Assembly (NCBI GenBank): GCA_963755705.1
Contig: CAVWKW010000003.1
Coordinates: forward strand, 837,052-901,051
From: JBARDN01 sp963755705
GTDB taxonomy: Bacteria > Desulfobacterota > Binatia > Binatales > Binataceae
Direction: 5' to 3'
DNA length: 64,000 bases
Shown: positions 9,154-18,341 of the stretch, piece after piece
Numbering within the stretch: position 1 is the stretch's first letter
How the letters are laid out: each line of letters starts with the position of its first letter
Notes under the pieces: generated by a model
Database searches by the model: none
What the model was told of the DNA's origin: nothing
The model's input: the letters and a program-made list of their open reading frames with translations, nothing else
Translations under genes and position numbers: made by a program

Positions 9154-9702
9154 CTACGGCGGTGGCGCGAGCTGCTTTTGCTCGTGCTGCTTCAGCCGGT
9201 TCAGGATTTCGCGCATATTCTCGACCTCGCTGACCTTCCAGATTCCCGCCTCGCGCTTGAAGTGAATCCCCCAGGTCTTGCCCTGGCGGTCGGTGAACCT
9301 GGTGTATGCCGTATCGCCGCTGCGATGCATCAGCACGATCGAGCCGAGCACCGCGGCGGCCGGCATCTGCACGTCGCGGTCGCCATCTTCGACCTTCTGC
9401 CTGGCTTGCGCTTCGAGCAGATCCGCCGCCGGCTTCGACAGCATCGCGATCGCAGCCTGTCCGACCAGCGCGCCCAGCGGATTGTTGGCCGCCTGCTCCT
9501 GCACCATTTGCTTCCCGGCCCCTTCGACCACGCTTTGGAAATCGACGTAGCGCGCCGCGGCGTCACCGTCACGCGCGTCGATCGCCTGCTTCATCCATAG
9601 CACCGACCAGGTAGGCGAATTCGGAATGTAATAGCCAAGCCACCAACCCAGGACGATGAGGACCAGAATTGCGGTGAAATGGCGCAGCGCGAAACGCAGC
9701 AT
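9154..9702 (-). CDS. DUF2939 family membrane-anchored protein
   Basis: 182 residues. Residues ~8-28 form one membrane segment (FTAILVLIVLGWWLGYYI), followed by a motif like the DUF2939 start (SVLWMKQAIDARDGDAAARYVDFQSV). The rest is a soluble domain predicted to face the periplasm. DUF2939 members have no assigned biochemical function. It starts seven bases after the pgl stop, so it is probably cotranscribed with pgl and perhaps with typA 115 bases downstream. Confidence 0.72.
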   Translation of the reverse strand: MLRFALRHFTAILVLIVLGWWLGYYIPNSPTWSVLWMKQAIDARDGDAAARYVDFQSVVEGAGKQMVQEQAANNPLGALVGQAAIAMLSKPAADLLEAQARQKVEDGDRDVQMPAAAVLGSIVLMHRSGDTAYTRFTDRQGKTWGIHFKREAGIWKVSEVENMREILNRLKQHEQKQLAPPP

Positions 9703-9709
9703 CAGAGAC

Positions 9710-10456
9710 TCATCGCGGACGGAGCAGGCTCGCCGCGGCTTTGTCGATCATCCACACGACCTCGCCATCCTCGGGCGCGATCAGTTGGGCCGGAAAGCGG
9801 TCGGGATCGCGCGGACCCTCGATCACGTCGCGCACCGCCTCGGCCTTGCCCGCTCCGGTCGCGATAAACATCAGGCGCTGCGCATGATTCGCAAGCGCGG
9901 CCGTAAACGAGATTCGATTCGGCGGGTCGGCGGCAACCTTGACCGGGATCACCATGCGACGCGTTTCATGCAGCGCGCTCGTGTCTCCGGGAAAGAGCGA
10001 AAGCGTGTGCCGGTTATCGCCCAGCCCGAGCATGATCAGATCGAAGCGCGGAAGTTCACCCTGGCCGGCGTTGAACGCGCGGCGCAACCCTTCTTCATAC
10101 GCGAGCGCCGCCGCCTCGGGCGCAAGCTCTCCGGCAATACGATGAATCTGCGCCGGCTTGAGCGGCAGCTTCGACAACATCGTGCGATTCGCCATCGCGT
10201 AGTTCGAGAGCGGATCCGACGCGGGAACGCATCGCTCATCACCCCAGAAAAATTGCACTTCCTTCCAATCGACGCTCAGCTCGAAGCGCTCCGCGATCAC
10301 TTCGTAGACCCCGGCCGGAGTGCTGCCGCCGGAAAGCGCGATCATGAACTCGCCGTGAGTGCATACCGCCTCGCCGGAGTAGTGGACAATTTCCTCCGCC
10401 GCGTGAACGTACACCGACTGGGGATCGTCAAGAACGATTATCTTTGGCTCGCTCAT
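9710..10456 (-). CDS. pgl: 6-phosphogluconolactonase
   Basis: A 248-residue enzyme of the oxidative pentose phosphate pathway that hydrolyses 6-phosphogluconolactone (PF01182 family). Motifs seen: ALSGGSTPAGVYEVIAE (phosphate-binding loop), FFWGDERCVPASDPLSNYAMA (family signature), FDLIMLGLGDNRHTLSLFPG and NRISFTAALANHA. In most members the third motif reads GMGxDGHTASLFPG; here it is GLGDNRHTLSLFPG, so the Gly before the catalytic His is Arg. It is read towards the DUF2939 gene and is divergent from the methyltransferase gene. Confidence 0.92.
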   Translation of the reverse strand: MSEPKIIVLDDPQSVYVHAAEEIVHYSGEAVCTHGEFMIALSGGSTPAGVYEVIAERFELSVDWKEVQFFWGDERCVPASDPLSNYAMANRTMLSKLPLKPAQIHRIAGELAPEAAALAYEEGLRRAFNAGQGELPRFDLIMLGLGDNRHTLSLFPGDTSALHETRRMVIPVKVAADPPNRISFTAALANHAQRLMFIATGAGKAEAVRDVIEGPRDPDRFPAQLIAPEDGEVVWMIDKAAASLLRPR

Positions 10457-10563
10457 CTACCTCTCGCAATTGAATATAGAACTAGAGTAGCGGAGATCAT
10501 CGCCCACGTTCCAGACACGGGGGTGGTCGCTCCTTCTTGAAAGCCGAGAGCGAGCGATGGATT

Positions 10564-11574
10564 ATGGCCAGAATGAAATCGGCGGCCAGCAAACGCGGAC
10601 ACGATTCAAGCCGGTCCCCCCATCACATGCATGAGGAATTTTTGCCTAAGGAATTGGCAAACATTCTGAATCCACAAACCGAACTACCCTCGATTGCAAA
10701 GAACCCTGCGCTCACAGCCAAGATCGAGGACGCGATTCGGATGGTCCCGACTACGCATGAGTTGCTCCTCCGCGACGCGCGCAAGATGGACTTGCCCGCG
10801 ACGACGATGGTTCATCTCGTTCTTACGTCTCCTCCCTACTGGACGCTTAAGAAATACCGTGACGGCCCAGCGCAGCTGGGCTCCGTAGCGGATTACGATA
10901 CATTTCTCAGCGACCTCGACGAGGTGTGGGAGCAATGCTATCGGGCTCTCGTGCCGGGCGGACGATTAGTCTGCGTGGTGGGCGACGTATGTCTCTCGCG
11001 CCGGAAAAATGAGGGACGACATACGGTCGTTCCACTTCACGCCTCAATACAGGAGCATTGCCGCAAACTCGGATTCGACAACCTTGCACCCATCATTTGG
11101 CACAAGATCGCGAATGCAGCGTACGAGGTAGACAACGGCTCACATTTTCTCGGCAAGCCGTTTGAGCCAAATGCTGTGATCAAGAACGACATAGAATTCA
11201 TCCTCATGGAAAGAAGACCGGGAGGATACCGAACACCATCGGTCCCGACCCGAGTACTCAGTGTAATTCCGGCCGCAAAACACCAGGAATGGTTTCAGCA
11301 AATCTGGGAGGGATTAGGGGGAGCATCAACCCGTGAGCATCCGGCGCCGTATCCGTTGGAACTCGCCGAGCGATTGATTCGGATGTTCAGCTTCGTTGGA
11401 GACACGGTTCTTGATCCTTTCCTCGGTACGGGCACCACTAGTGTTGCGGCGTCGCGCACTGGAAGAAACAGTATCGGTGTGGAGGTGGACCCCCACTACT
11501 TTGCAATGGCTCGCCGTCGTATCGAGGAAAGCGCCAGTAGCCTCTTTGCGAGCTGTGCTGTGAGCGTGCGCTGA
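10564..11574 (+). CDS. Type II DNA methyltransferase, beta-class amino-methyltransferase (SPPY)
   Basis: 336 residues. The catalytic motif IV (LTSPPYWTLKKY) comes first and the SAM-binding motif I (DPFLGTGTTSVAASRTGRNSIGVEVD) is near the C-terminus, the beta-class motif order seen in N4-cytosine and some N6-adenine enzymes such as M.PvuII. The modified base is therefore m4C or m6A. It lies 16 bases upstream of the endonuclease and should protect the same site. Codon use is less GC-rich than the flanking pgl and tkt, consistent with horizontal gain. The ATG at 10564 is chosen; a TTG at 10537 would add nine residues, and the Met at 10573 is also possible. Confidence 0.88.
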   Translation: MARMKSAASKRGHDSSRSPHHMHEEFLPKELANILNPQTELPSIAKNPALTAKIEDAIRMVPTTHELLLRDARKMDLPATTMVHLVLTSPPYWTLKKYRDGPAQLGSVADYDTFLSDLDEVWEQCYRALVPGGRLVCVVGDVCLSRRKNEGRHTVVPLHASIQEHCRKLGFDNLAPIIWHKIANAAYEVDNGSHFLGKPFEPNAVIKNDIEFILMERRPGGYRTPSVPTRVLSVIPAAKHQEWFQQIWEGLGGASTREHPAPYPLELAERLIRMFSFVGDTVLDPFLGTGTTSVAASRTGRNSIGVEVDPHYFAMARRRIEESASSLFASCAVSVR

Positions 11575-11590
11575 AATCCGCGGCAGATTC

Positions 11591-12325
11591 ATGCGAAAAG
11601 CGCTTCCCCTAATTGACGATCTCTTGAAGAAGGCAGTCGCGCACTATTGGCGCACGCTGAACCAACAATCTGAAAAGCAAAAATCCGGCGATGCTGACAG
11701 AGGTGGCCGAGCTGCGGTCACAGGCGGGAAGCAGATGGACGGCTTCTGCGAGCTAGTGCAAAAGATCTTGGTGTACAATCAATTGCCTGAAGCGAGCATC
11801 TATACTCGCGACAGACTGGAACTACCCGGATACTTTCGGCCCACCAAGAGGTGGGACATGCTCGTGGTCCATGACGGACACCTGATAGCGGCGATCGAAT
11901 TTAAGTCGCAGCTCGGTCCCTCCTTCGGTAACAACTTCAACAATCGTACTGAAGAGGCCTTGGGGAGTGCGGTAGACCTTTGGACCGCGTATCGCGAAGG
12001 CGCGTTTGGAAGAGAACAGCCGCGCCCGTGGCTCGGCTGGGTGATGCTTTTGGAGGAATCTCCGCAATCGATGGCCCCCGTTGGACTCAAGGAGCCCCAT
12101 TTTAAGGCCTTCGCCGAGTTCCGAGGCACGTCATATACCGCGCGCTACGAACTGCTGCTCAGGCGATTGATCTTGGAAAAAACTTATGATGGTGCCGCGT
12201 TGATCCTTGCAACCACCAGCGGCGGTCCTAAAGGGCGCTTCCGGGAGCCGGCTAGCGACCTAACGATGAAGCGGCTCCTAGCTGGACTTGCGGGCCACGT
12301 CCTAACTTACGTCTCGGGCCAGTGA
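11591..12325 (+). CDS. Type II restriction endonuclease, XhoI/PaeR7I family
   Basis: 244 residues resembling the XhoI/PaeR7I family (PF04555), whose known members cut CTCGAG. Family segments: HYWRTLNQQ.., RAAVTGGKQMDGF, and KRWDMLVVHDGHLIAAIEFKSQ, which contains the PD-(D/E)xK-type catalytic residues (Asp of WDM, Glu and Lys of EFK). GNNFNNRTEEALGSAVDLWTAYREG follows. Same strand as and immediately downstream of the methyltransferase gene, so this is a complete two-gene system. Site specificity is inferred from family membership only. Confidence 0.9.
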   Translation: MRKALPLIDDLLKKAVAHYWRTLNQQSEKQKSGDADRGGRAAVTGGKQMDGFCELVQKILVYNQLPEASIYTRDRLELPGYFRPTKRWDMLVVHDGHLIAAIEFKSQLGPSFGNNFNNRTEEALGSAVDLWTAYREGAFGREQPRPWLGWVMLLEESPQSMAPVGLKEPHFKAFAEFRGTSYTARYELLLRRLILEKTYDGAALILATTSGGPKGRFREPASDLTMKRLLAGLAGHVLTYVSGQ

Positions 12326-12405
12326 ACATAGCCCGATCTTTATGCCCGATCGTGGCTGTGGCTTACGGCAATCTTGTACCTGTGCTTAGTGGCAGGTCGC
12401 GCGCT

Positions 12406-14439
12406 TCACCGCTTGAGTAGTTCGAGCGCGTGGGCGACGACGTTTTCGACCGTGAAGCCGAAATGCTTCATGACCTCCGCCGACGGCCCCGAGGCTCCAA
12501 AGGTCGTCATCCCGACGACGCTGCCGTCGAGCCCGACCCATTGGTACCAACTCATCGGCACACCGGCTTCGATCGCCAGGCGCTTGCGATTCGCAGGAGG
12601 AAGCACCGAATCGCGATAGCTCGCGTCCTGTTTCTCGAACAGCTCGAAGCTCGGCATCGAGACCACGCGCACCGCACGTCCCTGCTTTTCGAGCTGCTCC
12701 TTGGCGCCGAGCGCGAGCTGCACTTCGGAACCCGTCGCGAGCAGGAGAATCTCCGGCGCCTTGCCCGCGGTCTCCGCCAGCACGTAGGCGCCACGCGCGA
12801 GGCCGCTGGCCGGCGCGGTCTTGCTGCGATCGATCGTCGGAACCTTCTGCCGTGAGAGCGCCAGCAACACCGGTCCGCCCTTATGCTTCATCGCGGCGCG
12901 CCATGCCTCCGCGGCCTCATTGGCGTCGCCGGGACGAATCACGACCAGATTCGGAATCGCGCGCATCGCCGTGAGTTGCTCGACCGGCTCGTGCGTGGGA
13001 CCGTCCTCGCCGACTCCGATCGAATCGTGAGTGAAGACGAATACCACATGGATTCCCATGAGTGCGGCCAGCCGGATCGACGCGCGGCAATAGTCGGTGA
13101 ACACGAAGAACGATGAGCCGTAAGAAACGAACCCACCGTGCAGCGCGATTCCGTTCAGGATCGAGCACATCCCATGCTCGCGGATTCCGAAATGGAGATT
13201 GCGGCCCGCGTAATTTCCTTTCTCGAAGCTGCCGCCGTCTTTTACATCGGTGAAGGTCGATTCATTCAAATCCGCCGACCCGCCGAAGAGTCCCCACATC
13301 TTCGCCGTGATCGCTGCCTCCGCCTTGGACGCAGATTCGCGCGTCGCGAGGTTATCAGCAGGAGTGAAGACCGGTAGCGCAGCGTCCCAGCCCTTTGGCA
13401 ATTCGCCGCTTAGCATCCCGGTGAATTCGGCGGCCTCTGATGCGCTCGCCTTGGTCCAGCCCTTGAAGCGCTCGTTCCAGTCTTTCTCGAATGCTTCCCC
13501 GCGCTCGACGCAGCGGCGGAACTCGGTCAGCGCCTGGTCTGGGACATAGAATGCCGGCTCGACCGGCCATCCGTAAAATTCCTTGGTCAGCTTCACCTCT
13601 TCGACCCCGAGCGCGTTGCTGTGCGCCTTCGGAGTTCCCTGGCGATGCGGGCTGCCGTAGCCGATTATCGAGCGCACCCGGATGAGCGAAGGCCGCCCGG
13701 TCTCCGCGATTCCGTTTTCGATCGCGGCCGACAGCGCGCCGAGATCGTTGGCGTCTTCGACCACCTGCGTATGCCAGCCGTACGCGTCGAAGCGCTTGCA
13801 TACATCTTCGGAAAACGACAAGTCGGTGTACCCGTCGATCGTGACGTGATTGTCGTCGTAGAGATAAACGATATTGCCGAGTCCCAGATGTCCCGCGATC
13901 GACGCGGCCTCGCTCGCCACCCCTTCCATCAGATCGCCGTCGCTCACGATCGCGAACACGCGATGCTTGAACAACTCGCCTGCGCCTTTTCCAAACCGCG
14001 CATCGATATGCTTGGCCGCTATCGCCATCCCGACTCCGTTGCCGAAGCCCTGCCCGAGAGGTCCCGTCGTGGTCTCGACTCCCACCGTATGCGGATGCTC
14101 CGGATGCCCCGGCGTCAGGCTGCCGAGCTGGCGAAAGCGCTTGATCTCGTCGAGCGAGAGCGCGTAGCCCGAAAGATAGAGCAGCGCGTACAGCAGCATC
14201 GAGCCGTGCCCGGCCGAGAGCACAAAGCGGTCGCGCCCGAACCATTTAGGATTCTTCGGGTTGTGGCGCATGAAGCGCGTCCACAGCAGATACGCCGCCG
14301 GCGCCATCCCCATCGGCAGGCCGCAATGCCCTGAGTTCGCTTTCTGAACCGCGTCGATCGTGAGGACGCGGATGGAATTTATGCAGAGCTCGTCGAGTTG
14401 AGTCCGATCAATTTTGATATCGGCTGCGGATGCCACCAT
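12406..14439 (-). CDS. tkt: Transketolase
   Basis: A 677-residue thiamine diphosphate enzyme that moves two-carbon units between sugar phosphates in the non-oxidative pentose phosphate pathway. Visible motifs: ANSGHCGLPMGMAP, TGPLGQGFGNGVGMA, SDGDLMEGVASEA (ThDP/Mg binding), the second domain FFVFTDYCRASIRLAALM and THDSIGVGEDGPTHEPVEQL. Length is typical. GGAGAA lies just before the ATG at 14439. Together with pgl on the same strand it suggests an ancestral pentose phosphate cluster now separated by the restriction-modification genes. Confidence 0.96.
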   Translation of the reverse strand: MVASAADIKIDRTQLDELCINSIRVLTIDAVQKANSGHCGLPMGMAPAAYLLWTRFMRHNPKNPKWFGRDRFVLSAGHGSMLLYALLYLSGYALSLDEIKRFRQLGSLTPGHPEHPHTVGVETTTGPLGQGFGNGVGMAIAAKHIDARFGKGAGELFKHRVFAIVSDGDLMEGVASEAASIAGHLGLGNIVYLYDDNHVTIDGYTDLSFSEDVCKRFDAYGWHTQVVEDANDLGALSAAIENGIAETGRPSLIRVRSIIGYGSPHRQGTPKAHSNALGVEEVKLTKEFYGWPVEPAFYVPDQALTEFRRCVERGEAFEKDWNERFKGWTKASASEAAEFTGMLSGELPKGWDAALPVFTPADNLATRESASKAEAAITAKMWGLFGGSADLNESTFTDVKDGGSFEKGNYAGRNLHFGIREHGMCSILNGIALHGGFVSYGSSFFVFTDYCRASIRLAALMGIHVVFVFTHDSIGVGEDGPTHEPVEQLTAMRAIPNLVVIRPGDANEAAEAWRAAMKHKGGPVLLALSRQKVPTIDRSKTAPASGLARGAYVLAETAGKAPEILLLATGSEVQLALGAKEQLEKQGRAVRVVSMPSFELFEKQDASYRDSVLPPANRKRLAIEAGVPMSWYQWVGLDGSVVGMTTFGASGPSAEVMKHFGFTVENVVAHALELLKR

Positions 14440-14523
14440 ATTTCTCCACGGTCAAAGGACAAGTTTTTCAAACATAGAAATAATCAGTCAGACCGGCCAG
14501 GCTCGATACGTTGGCGCGTGCCG

Positions 14524-14898
14524 CTACCATTGATTATCGTTGCCGCCGTCTTTGCTGGTGTCGCCCGCCTTGCGGCGCATCAGGCTCACAGCACCCTTGG
14601 CTTCGCCCTTGTCGCCGAACGACATCGCGGCGGCGAAGCGTTCTGCGATCGCGCGCATCATCGCGCCCTCGGCCGGATCGAGCTCTGCGCCAAGCCCCGC
14701 CAGCCGCTCCATCGCGCGCCGAATCGCCGCGATCGCCGCCGGCATATCGCCCCGATCGCGCATCGCGACCGCGTTGCGCAGCCCCTCGCGCACTTCCGCG
14801 ATTGCGGGACGCGCGGCGGGACCAATCACGATCTCCAGTTCACCCAGGCTGTCGGCGAGCTTCAAAAACGAATCAATCGCGGCGGCATTCTCACTCAC
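14524..14898 (-). CDS. Small helical hypothetical protein
   Basis: 124 residues, predicted almost entirely alpha-helical (AIDSFLKLADSLGELEIVIG.., AIAAIRRAMERLAGLGAEL.., MMRAIAERFAAAMSFG) with a charged, disordered tail. No family recognised; no signal peptide or membrane segment. It starts at a GTG at 14898 and lies upstream of tkt on the same strand, 84 bases apart, so it may be cotranscribed. Codon use matches neighbouring chromosomal genes, which supports it being real. Confidence 0.6.
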   Translation of the reverse strand: MSENAAAIDSFLKLADSLGELEIVIGPAARPAIAEVREGLRNAVAMRDRGDMPAAIAAIRRAMERLAGLGAELDPAEGAMMRAIAERFAAAMSFGDKGEAKGAVSLMRRKAGDTSKDGGNDNQW

Positions 14899-15051
14899 AT
14901 CGCAATTGTTTCATTTGTGCGCGTTCGCGTTCAAGTTAAGCGTTGCGGAAACCCACCTGACGATACGCCCGGCCACGTACTTTTCCTCGATCGTGATTTG
15001 GTCCATGATGAATGAGAATCGCCCACGGAGGATGCTAGGGCATCGATAACG

Positions 15052-16302
15052 ATGAGAAAGATACTGGATCGCCGCGTGGTGGTCACGGGAAGCGGCCTGG
15101 TGACCCCGATTGGAATCGGAATCGAAGACAACTGGGATTCCCTGATGCATGCGCGTTCGGGGATCGGCCCAATCACGCGCTTCGACGCCTCGCAGTTCAC
15201 CGCCCGGATCGCCGGCGAGGTCAAGGGATTCGTCCCCGAGGACTGGATCGAAAAGCGCGACGTCAAGAAGATGGATCTTTTCATCCAGTACGCCGTCGCC
15301 GCGAGCGAGCAAGCGATGCGCCAGTCGGGCTTCAAGATCACCGACGCGAATGCCGACAATGTCGGCGTGCTGATCGGCAACGGGATCGGCGGCCTGTGCA
15401 CGATCGAGGAGTATCACAAGCAGTTCCTCGCCACCGGCCTCAAGCACATCACGCCGTTTTTCATCCCGAAACTTATCTCGAACCTCGCCTGCGGACAGAT
15501 CTCGATTCGCTACGGCGCACGCGGCGTCAGCTTCACCACCACCAGCGCCTGCGCTTCCGGCAGCCATGCGATCGGCGAGGCCTATCGCATGATCAGGCTT
15601 GGCTACCTTGACGCCGCAATCGCGGGCGGCTCGGAAGCCGCGCTGACCGCCCTCGGTGTCGGCGGCTTTTGCGTGATGCGCGCGCTATCGACCCGCAACG
15701 ACGCGCCCGAGAAGGCCAGCCGTCCGTTCGACAAGGATCGCGACGGCTTCGTGATGTCGGAAGGCGCGGCCGCTCTGATTCTCGAAGATCGCGACGCCGC
15801 GCTCGCGCGCGGAGCGAACATCATGGCCGAGATCGTCGGCTACGCCGCCAACTCCGACGCCTATCACATCACCTCGCCCTCTCCCGAAGGCCGCGGCGCA
15901 GCGCGATGCATGCAAATGTGCCTCGAAGAGAACGACCTTGATCCCAACGAGGTCGATTATATCAACGCCCACGGCACTTCGACCGAACAGGGCGATATCG
16001 CGGAGACCCAGGCGGTCAAGAAAGTTTTCGGCGAGCGCGCCGTCAAGGTTCCCATCAGCTCGACCAAGTCGATGACCGGGCACACGCTCGGCGCTGCGGG
16101 CGCGATCGAATCGGTCTACACGATTTTGGCGATCCAGCGCGGGATGATCCCGCCGACCATCAACCAGGAGCATCCCGACCCCGAGTGCGACCTGGACTAC
16201 GTGCCCAATCAAGCCCGGCCCGCAAAGATTCGCATCGCGCTCAACAACTCGTTCGGGTTCGGCGGCACCAATACGACGCTTGCCTTCCGGCCGGCGGTTT
16301 AG
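15052..16302 (+). CDS. fabF: Beta-ketoacyl-[acyl-carrier-protein] synthase II
   Basis: A 416-residue condensing enzyme that elongates acyl-ACP with malonyl-ACP in fatty acid synthesis. The thiolase fold has the nucleophile Cys167 in TTTSACASGSHAIGEA, the first His in NAHGTSTEQGD and the second His in KSMTGHTLGAAGAIE; the C-terminus NNSFGFGGTNTTLAF is canonical. It starts VVVTGSGLVTPIG. Twelve bases separate it from fabH on the same strand. No acpP, fabD or fabG accompanies it in this window, so it may belong to a specialised rather than the housekeeping set. Confidence 0.93.
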   Translation: MRKILDRRVVVTGSGLVTPIGIGIEDNWDSLMHARSGIGPITRFDASQFTARIAGEVKGFVPEDWIEKRDVKKMDLFIQYAVAASEQAMRQSGFKITDANADNVGVLIGNGIGGLCTIEEYHKQFLATGLKHITPFFIPKLISNLACGQISIRYGARGVSFTTTSACASGSHAIGEAYRMIRLGYLDAAIAGGSEAALTALGVGGFCVMRALSTRNDAPEKASRPFDKDRDGFVMSEGAAALILEDRDAALARGANIMAEIVGYAANSDAYHITSPSPEGRGAARCMQMCLEENDLDPNEVDYINAHGTSTEQGDIAETQAVKKVFGERAVKVPISSTKSMTGHTLGAAGAIESVYTILAIQRGMIPPTINQEHPDPECDLDYVPNQARPAKIRIALNNSFGFGGTNTTLAFRPAV

Positions 16303-16314
16303 GTTTTTTCCCAC

Positions 16315-17292
16315 ATGGGTTCCAGAATTATTGCGACCGGGCGCGCCCTGCCGCGCACTCCCGTTTCCAACCAGGATCTCGAACGCTTCATCGAGACCTC
16401 CGACGAATGGATTCGCTCGCGCACCGGAATCGGCCAGCGCTACACCATGCGCTCGGGCGAGTCGCTGGCGGAGATCGCGCTGAACGCAAGCCGGATCGCG
16501 CTCGAGCGCGCCAGCCTCAAGCCGAAAGACCTCGACGCGATCATCGTCGGCACCGTGTCCTCCGAGTTCGCGTTCCCTTCCTTCGCATGCCAGGTGCAAA
16601 ACCTGCTCGGCGTCGATTCGATTCCCGCCTACGACGTTGCCGCCGCATGCTCGGGCTTCGTGTACGCACTCTCGGTCGCCGACGCGCACATGCGCGCGGG
16701 CGATTTCAGCAAGGTCTTGGTCATCGGCACCGACGCGCTCTCGACCTTCGTTGATTGGAACGACCGGCGAACCTCCGTGCTCTTTGGCGACGGCGCCGGC
16801 GCCGCAGTCCTGGTTTCCGAACCCGGACCACGCGGAGTGCTGGGAAGCCTGCTGCGCTCTTCGGGACAGCATTGGGGGTTGCTCTCGCTGCGTGCGACCG
16901 GAATCCGCTCGACGCTCGACGCAGAGGCGCGCCGCGACCCTGCCGACTCGATCAAGATGAAAGGTCCCGAGCTGTTCAAGATCGCGGTCAAGAGCATGGA
17001 GGAAGTCAGCCGCCAGGTTGCCGAGCGCGCGCACGTCAAGCTCGAGGACGTGAACCTGGTGGTCGGTCATCAGGCCAACATGCGCATCATCAATGCGGTC
17101 GCGGAGCGGCTCGGCCTGCCGCCCGAAAAAGTCTTCATCAATATCGAACGCTACGGAAACACCTCCGCCGCTTCAGTCCCGATCGCGCTGGACGAGGCGC
17201 TCGAGCAGGGCCGCATCCGCGACAACGACCTGGTGATGCTCAACGCGTGCGGCGGCGGCCTTACCTGGGGCGCGAACCTGCTGCGCTGGTAG
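16315..17292 (+). CDS. fabH: Beta-ketoacyl-[acyl-carrier-protein] synthase III
   Basis: A 325-residue KAS III that starts fatty acid synthesis by condensing an acyl-CoA with malonyl-ACP. The catalytic triad is intact: Cys112 in VAAACSGFVYALSVA, His in VVGHQANMRII and Asn in ERYGNTSAASVPIALDEA. The N-terminus GSRIIATGRALPRTPVSNQDLE is typical and the C-terminus GGGLTWGANLLRW is canonical. It lies 12 bases after fabF and 21 before the ArsA-type gene. The acyl-CoA primer cannot be told from sequence. Confidence 0.93.
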   Translation: MGSRIIATGRALPRTPVSNQDLERFIETSDEWIRSRTGIGQRYTMRSGESLAEIALNASRIALERASLKPKDLDAIIVGTVSSEFAFPSFACQVQNLLGVDSIPAYDVAAACSGFVYALSVADAHMRAGDFSKVLVIGTDALSTFVDWNDRRTSVLFGDGAGAAVLVSEPGPRGVLGSLLRSSGQHWGLLSLRATGIRSTLDAEARRDPADSIKMKGPELFKIAVKSMEEVSRQVAERAHVKLEDVNLVVGHQANMRIINAVAERLGLPPEKVFINIERYGNTSAASVPIALDEALEQGRIRDNDLVMLNACGGGLTWGANLLRW

Positions 17293-17313
17293 CCGGGCTT
17301 AGTCTCAGCGATC

Positions 17314-18234
17314 ATGCCCGCCGACCTGCCCGACCGGCGCGTAACCTTCATCCTCGGCAAGGGCGGCGTTGGAAAAACCACGCTCGCCGCCGCGCTGGCT
17401 TTGGCGCGCGCCAACGCCGGGGCGCACACCCTGCTGATCGAGACCGACGCGCGCGCACCGATGGCGACGGCGCTCGGCGTCGAGCGCTCCTACAGTCCGG
17501 TCGAAGCCGCGCCCAACCTGTTCACGATGCTGCTCGACGGCGGCCACGCGCTCGAGGAATACCTGGCGATGGTGGTGCCGGGACGCATGCTGTTGCGCGC
17601 GGTGTTCGCGAGCCGGCTGTACCAATTCTTTGTGCAGGCCGCGCCGGGACTGCGCGAGCTGGTGATGCTCGGCAAAATCTATTACGAGAGCGGACGCAAG
17701 GAGCGCCGCCGCAACCTCTGGGATTCGATTATCGTCGATGCTCCTTCCAGCGGGCAGGCGCTCGCCCTGCTGCGCATGCCGACCGCGGCGCGCGCGACTT
17801 TTCGCCAGAGCGTGGTCGGCAACGAAGCCGCCAATATCGGCAAATGGCTGCGCGACCGCGACACCTGCGCCATCGTCGAGGTCACCACCGCCGACTCGCT
17901 CGCGATGTCCGAGGTGCTCGAGATGCACGCGACGCTGAGCGGGATGCAGCTTGCGCCCTCTCGGGTGTTCTTCAATCGCCTGGCCTCGGTCGATTTTGAT
18001 TCCGCCGATGTCGCCGCGATGCTCGGTGGCCATCCCAAAGCGGGCGATTCCCGCTCCCGCGCCCATCTGGCCGAAATCGCGCTGGCCGAGATTGCCCGCG
18101 CCGCCCATTCGCGTGCCGCGCTCGCGCGCGCCCGCCGCGAAACCGGAACCCCGGTTCTCGAAATACCCGAACTTCCCGATCTGCACGGCCGCGATTTAAT
18201 AAATGCACTTGCTTCGTTTATGGCTTCTCCGTGA
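17314..18234 (+). CDS. ArsA/Get3-family ATPase
   Basis: 306 residues with a deviant Walker A P-loop GKGGVGKTT (residues 15-23, with the signature first Lys) and LLIETDAR after it, as in ArsA/Get3/SIMIBI ATPases. IIVDAPSSGQALALLRMP corresponds to the switch II region (usual form DTAPTGHTLRLL) with a Ser-Gly instead of Thr-Gly-His. Only one ATPase half is present, as in single-domain bacterial homologues. No ars gene is nearby, so an arsenite role is unlikely. Placement between fabH and the mutase suggests a chaperone or membrane-targeting role, which is inference. Confidence 0.8.
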   Translation: MPADLPDRRVTFILGKGGVGKTTLAAALALARANAGAHTLLIETDARAPMATALGVERSYSPVEAAPNLFTMLLDGGHALEEYLAMVVPGRMLLRAVFASRLYQFFVQAAPGLRELVMLGKIYYESGRKERRRNLWDSIIVDAPSSGQALALLRMPTAARATFRQSVVGNEAANIGKWLRDRDTCAIVEVTTADSLAMSEVLEMHATLSGMQLAPSRVFFNRLASVDFDSADVAAMLGGHPKAGDSRSRAHLAEIALAEIARAAHSRAALARARRETGTPVLEIPELPDLHGRDLINALASFMASP

Positions 18235-18341
18235 ATATGGATTCAGCGCGGCATCCACCTTGCGGGGATGACCGGACCAAAGTGTAGCGCTGCTGCCCGC
18301 CGGGTTCGGAGAGCCGCCCTAATTGTTCGACGGGGAAACGG

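Noticed and set aside
15685..17070. Minus-strand 461-codon open frame opposite fabF/fabH
   Set aside because: Both opposite genes are certain; this frame has no recognisable domain.
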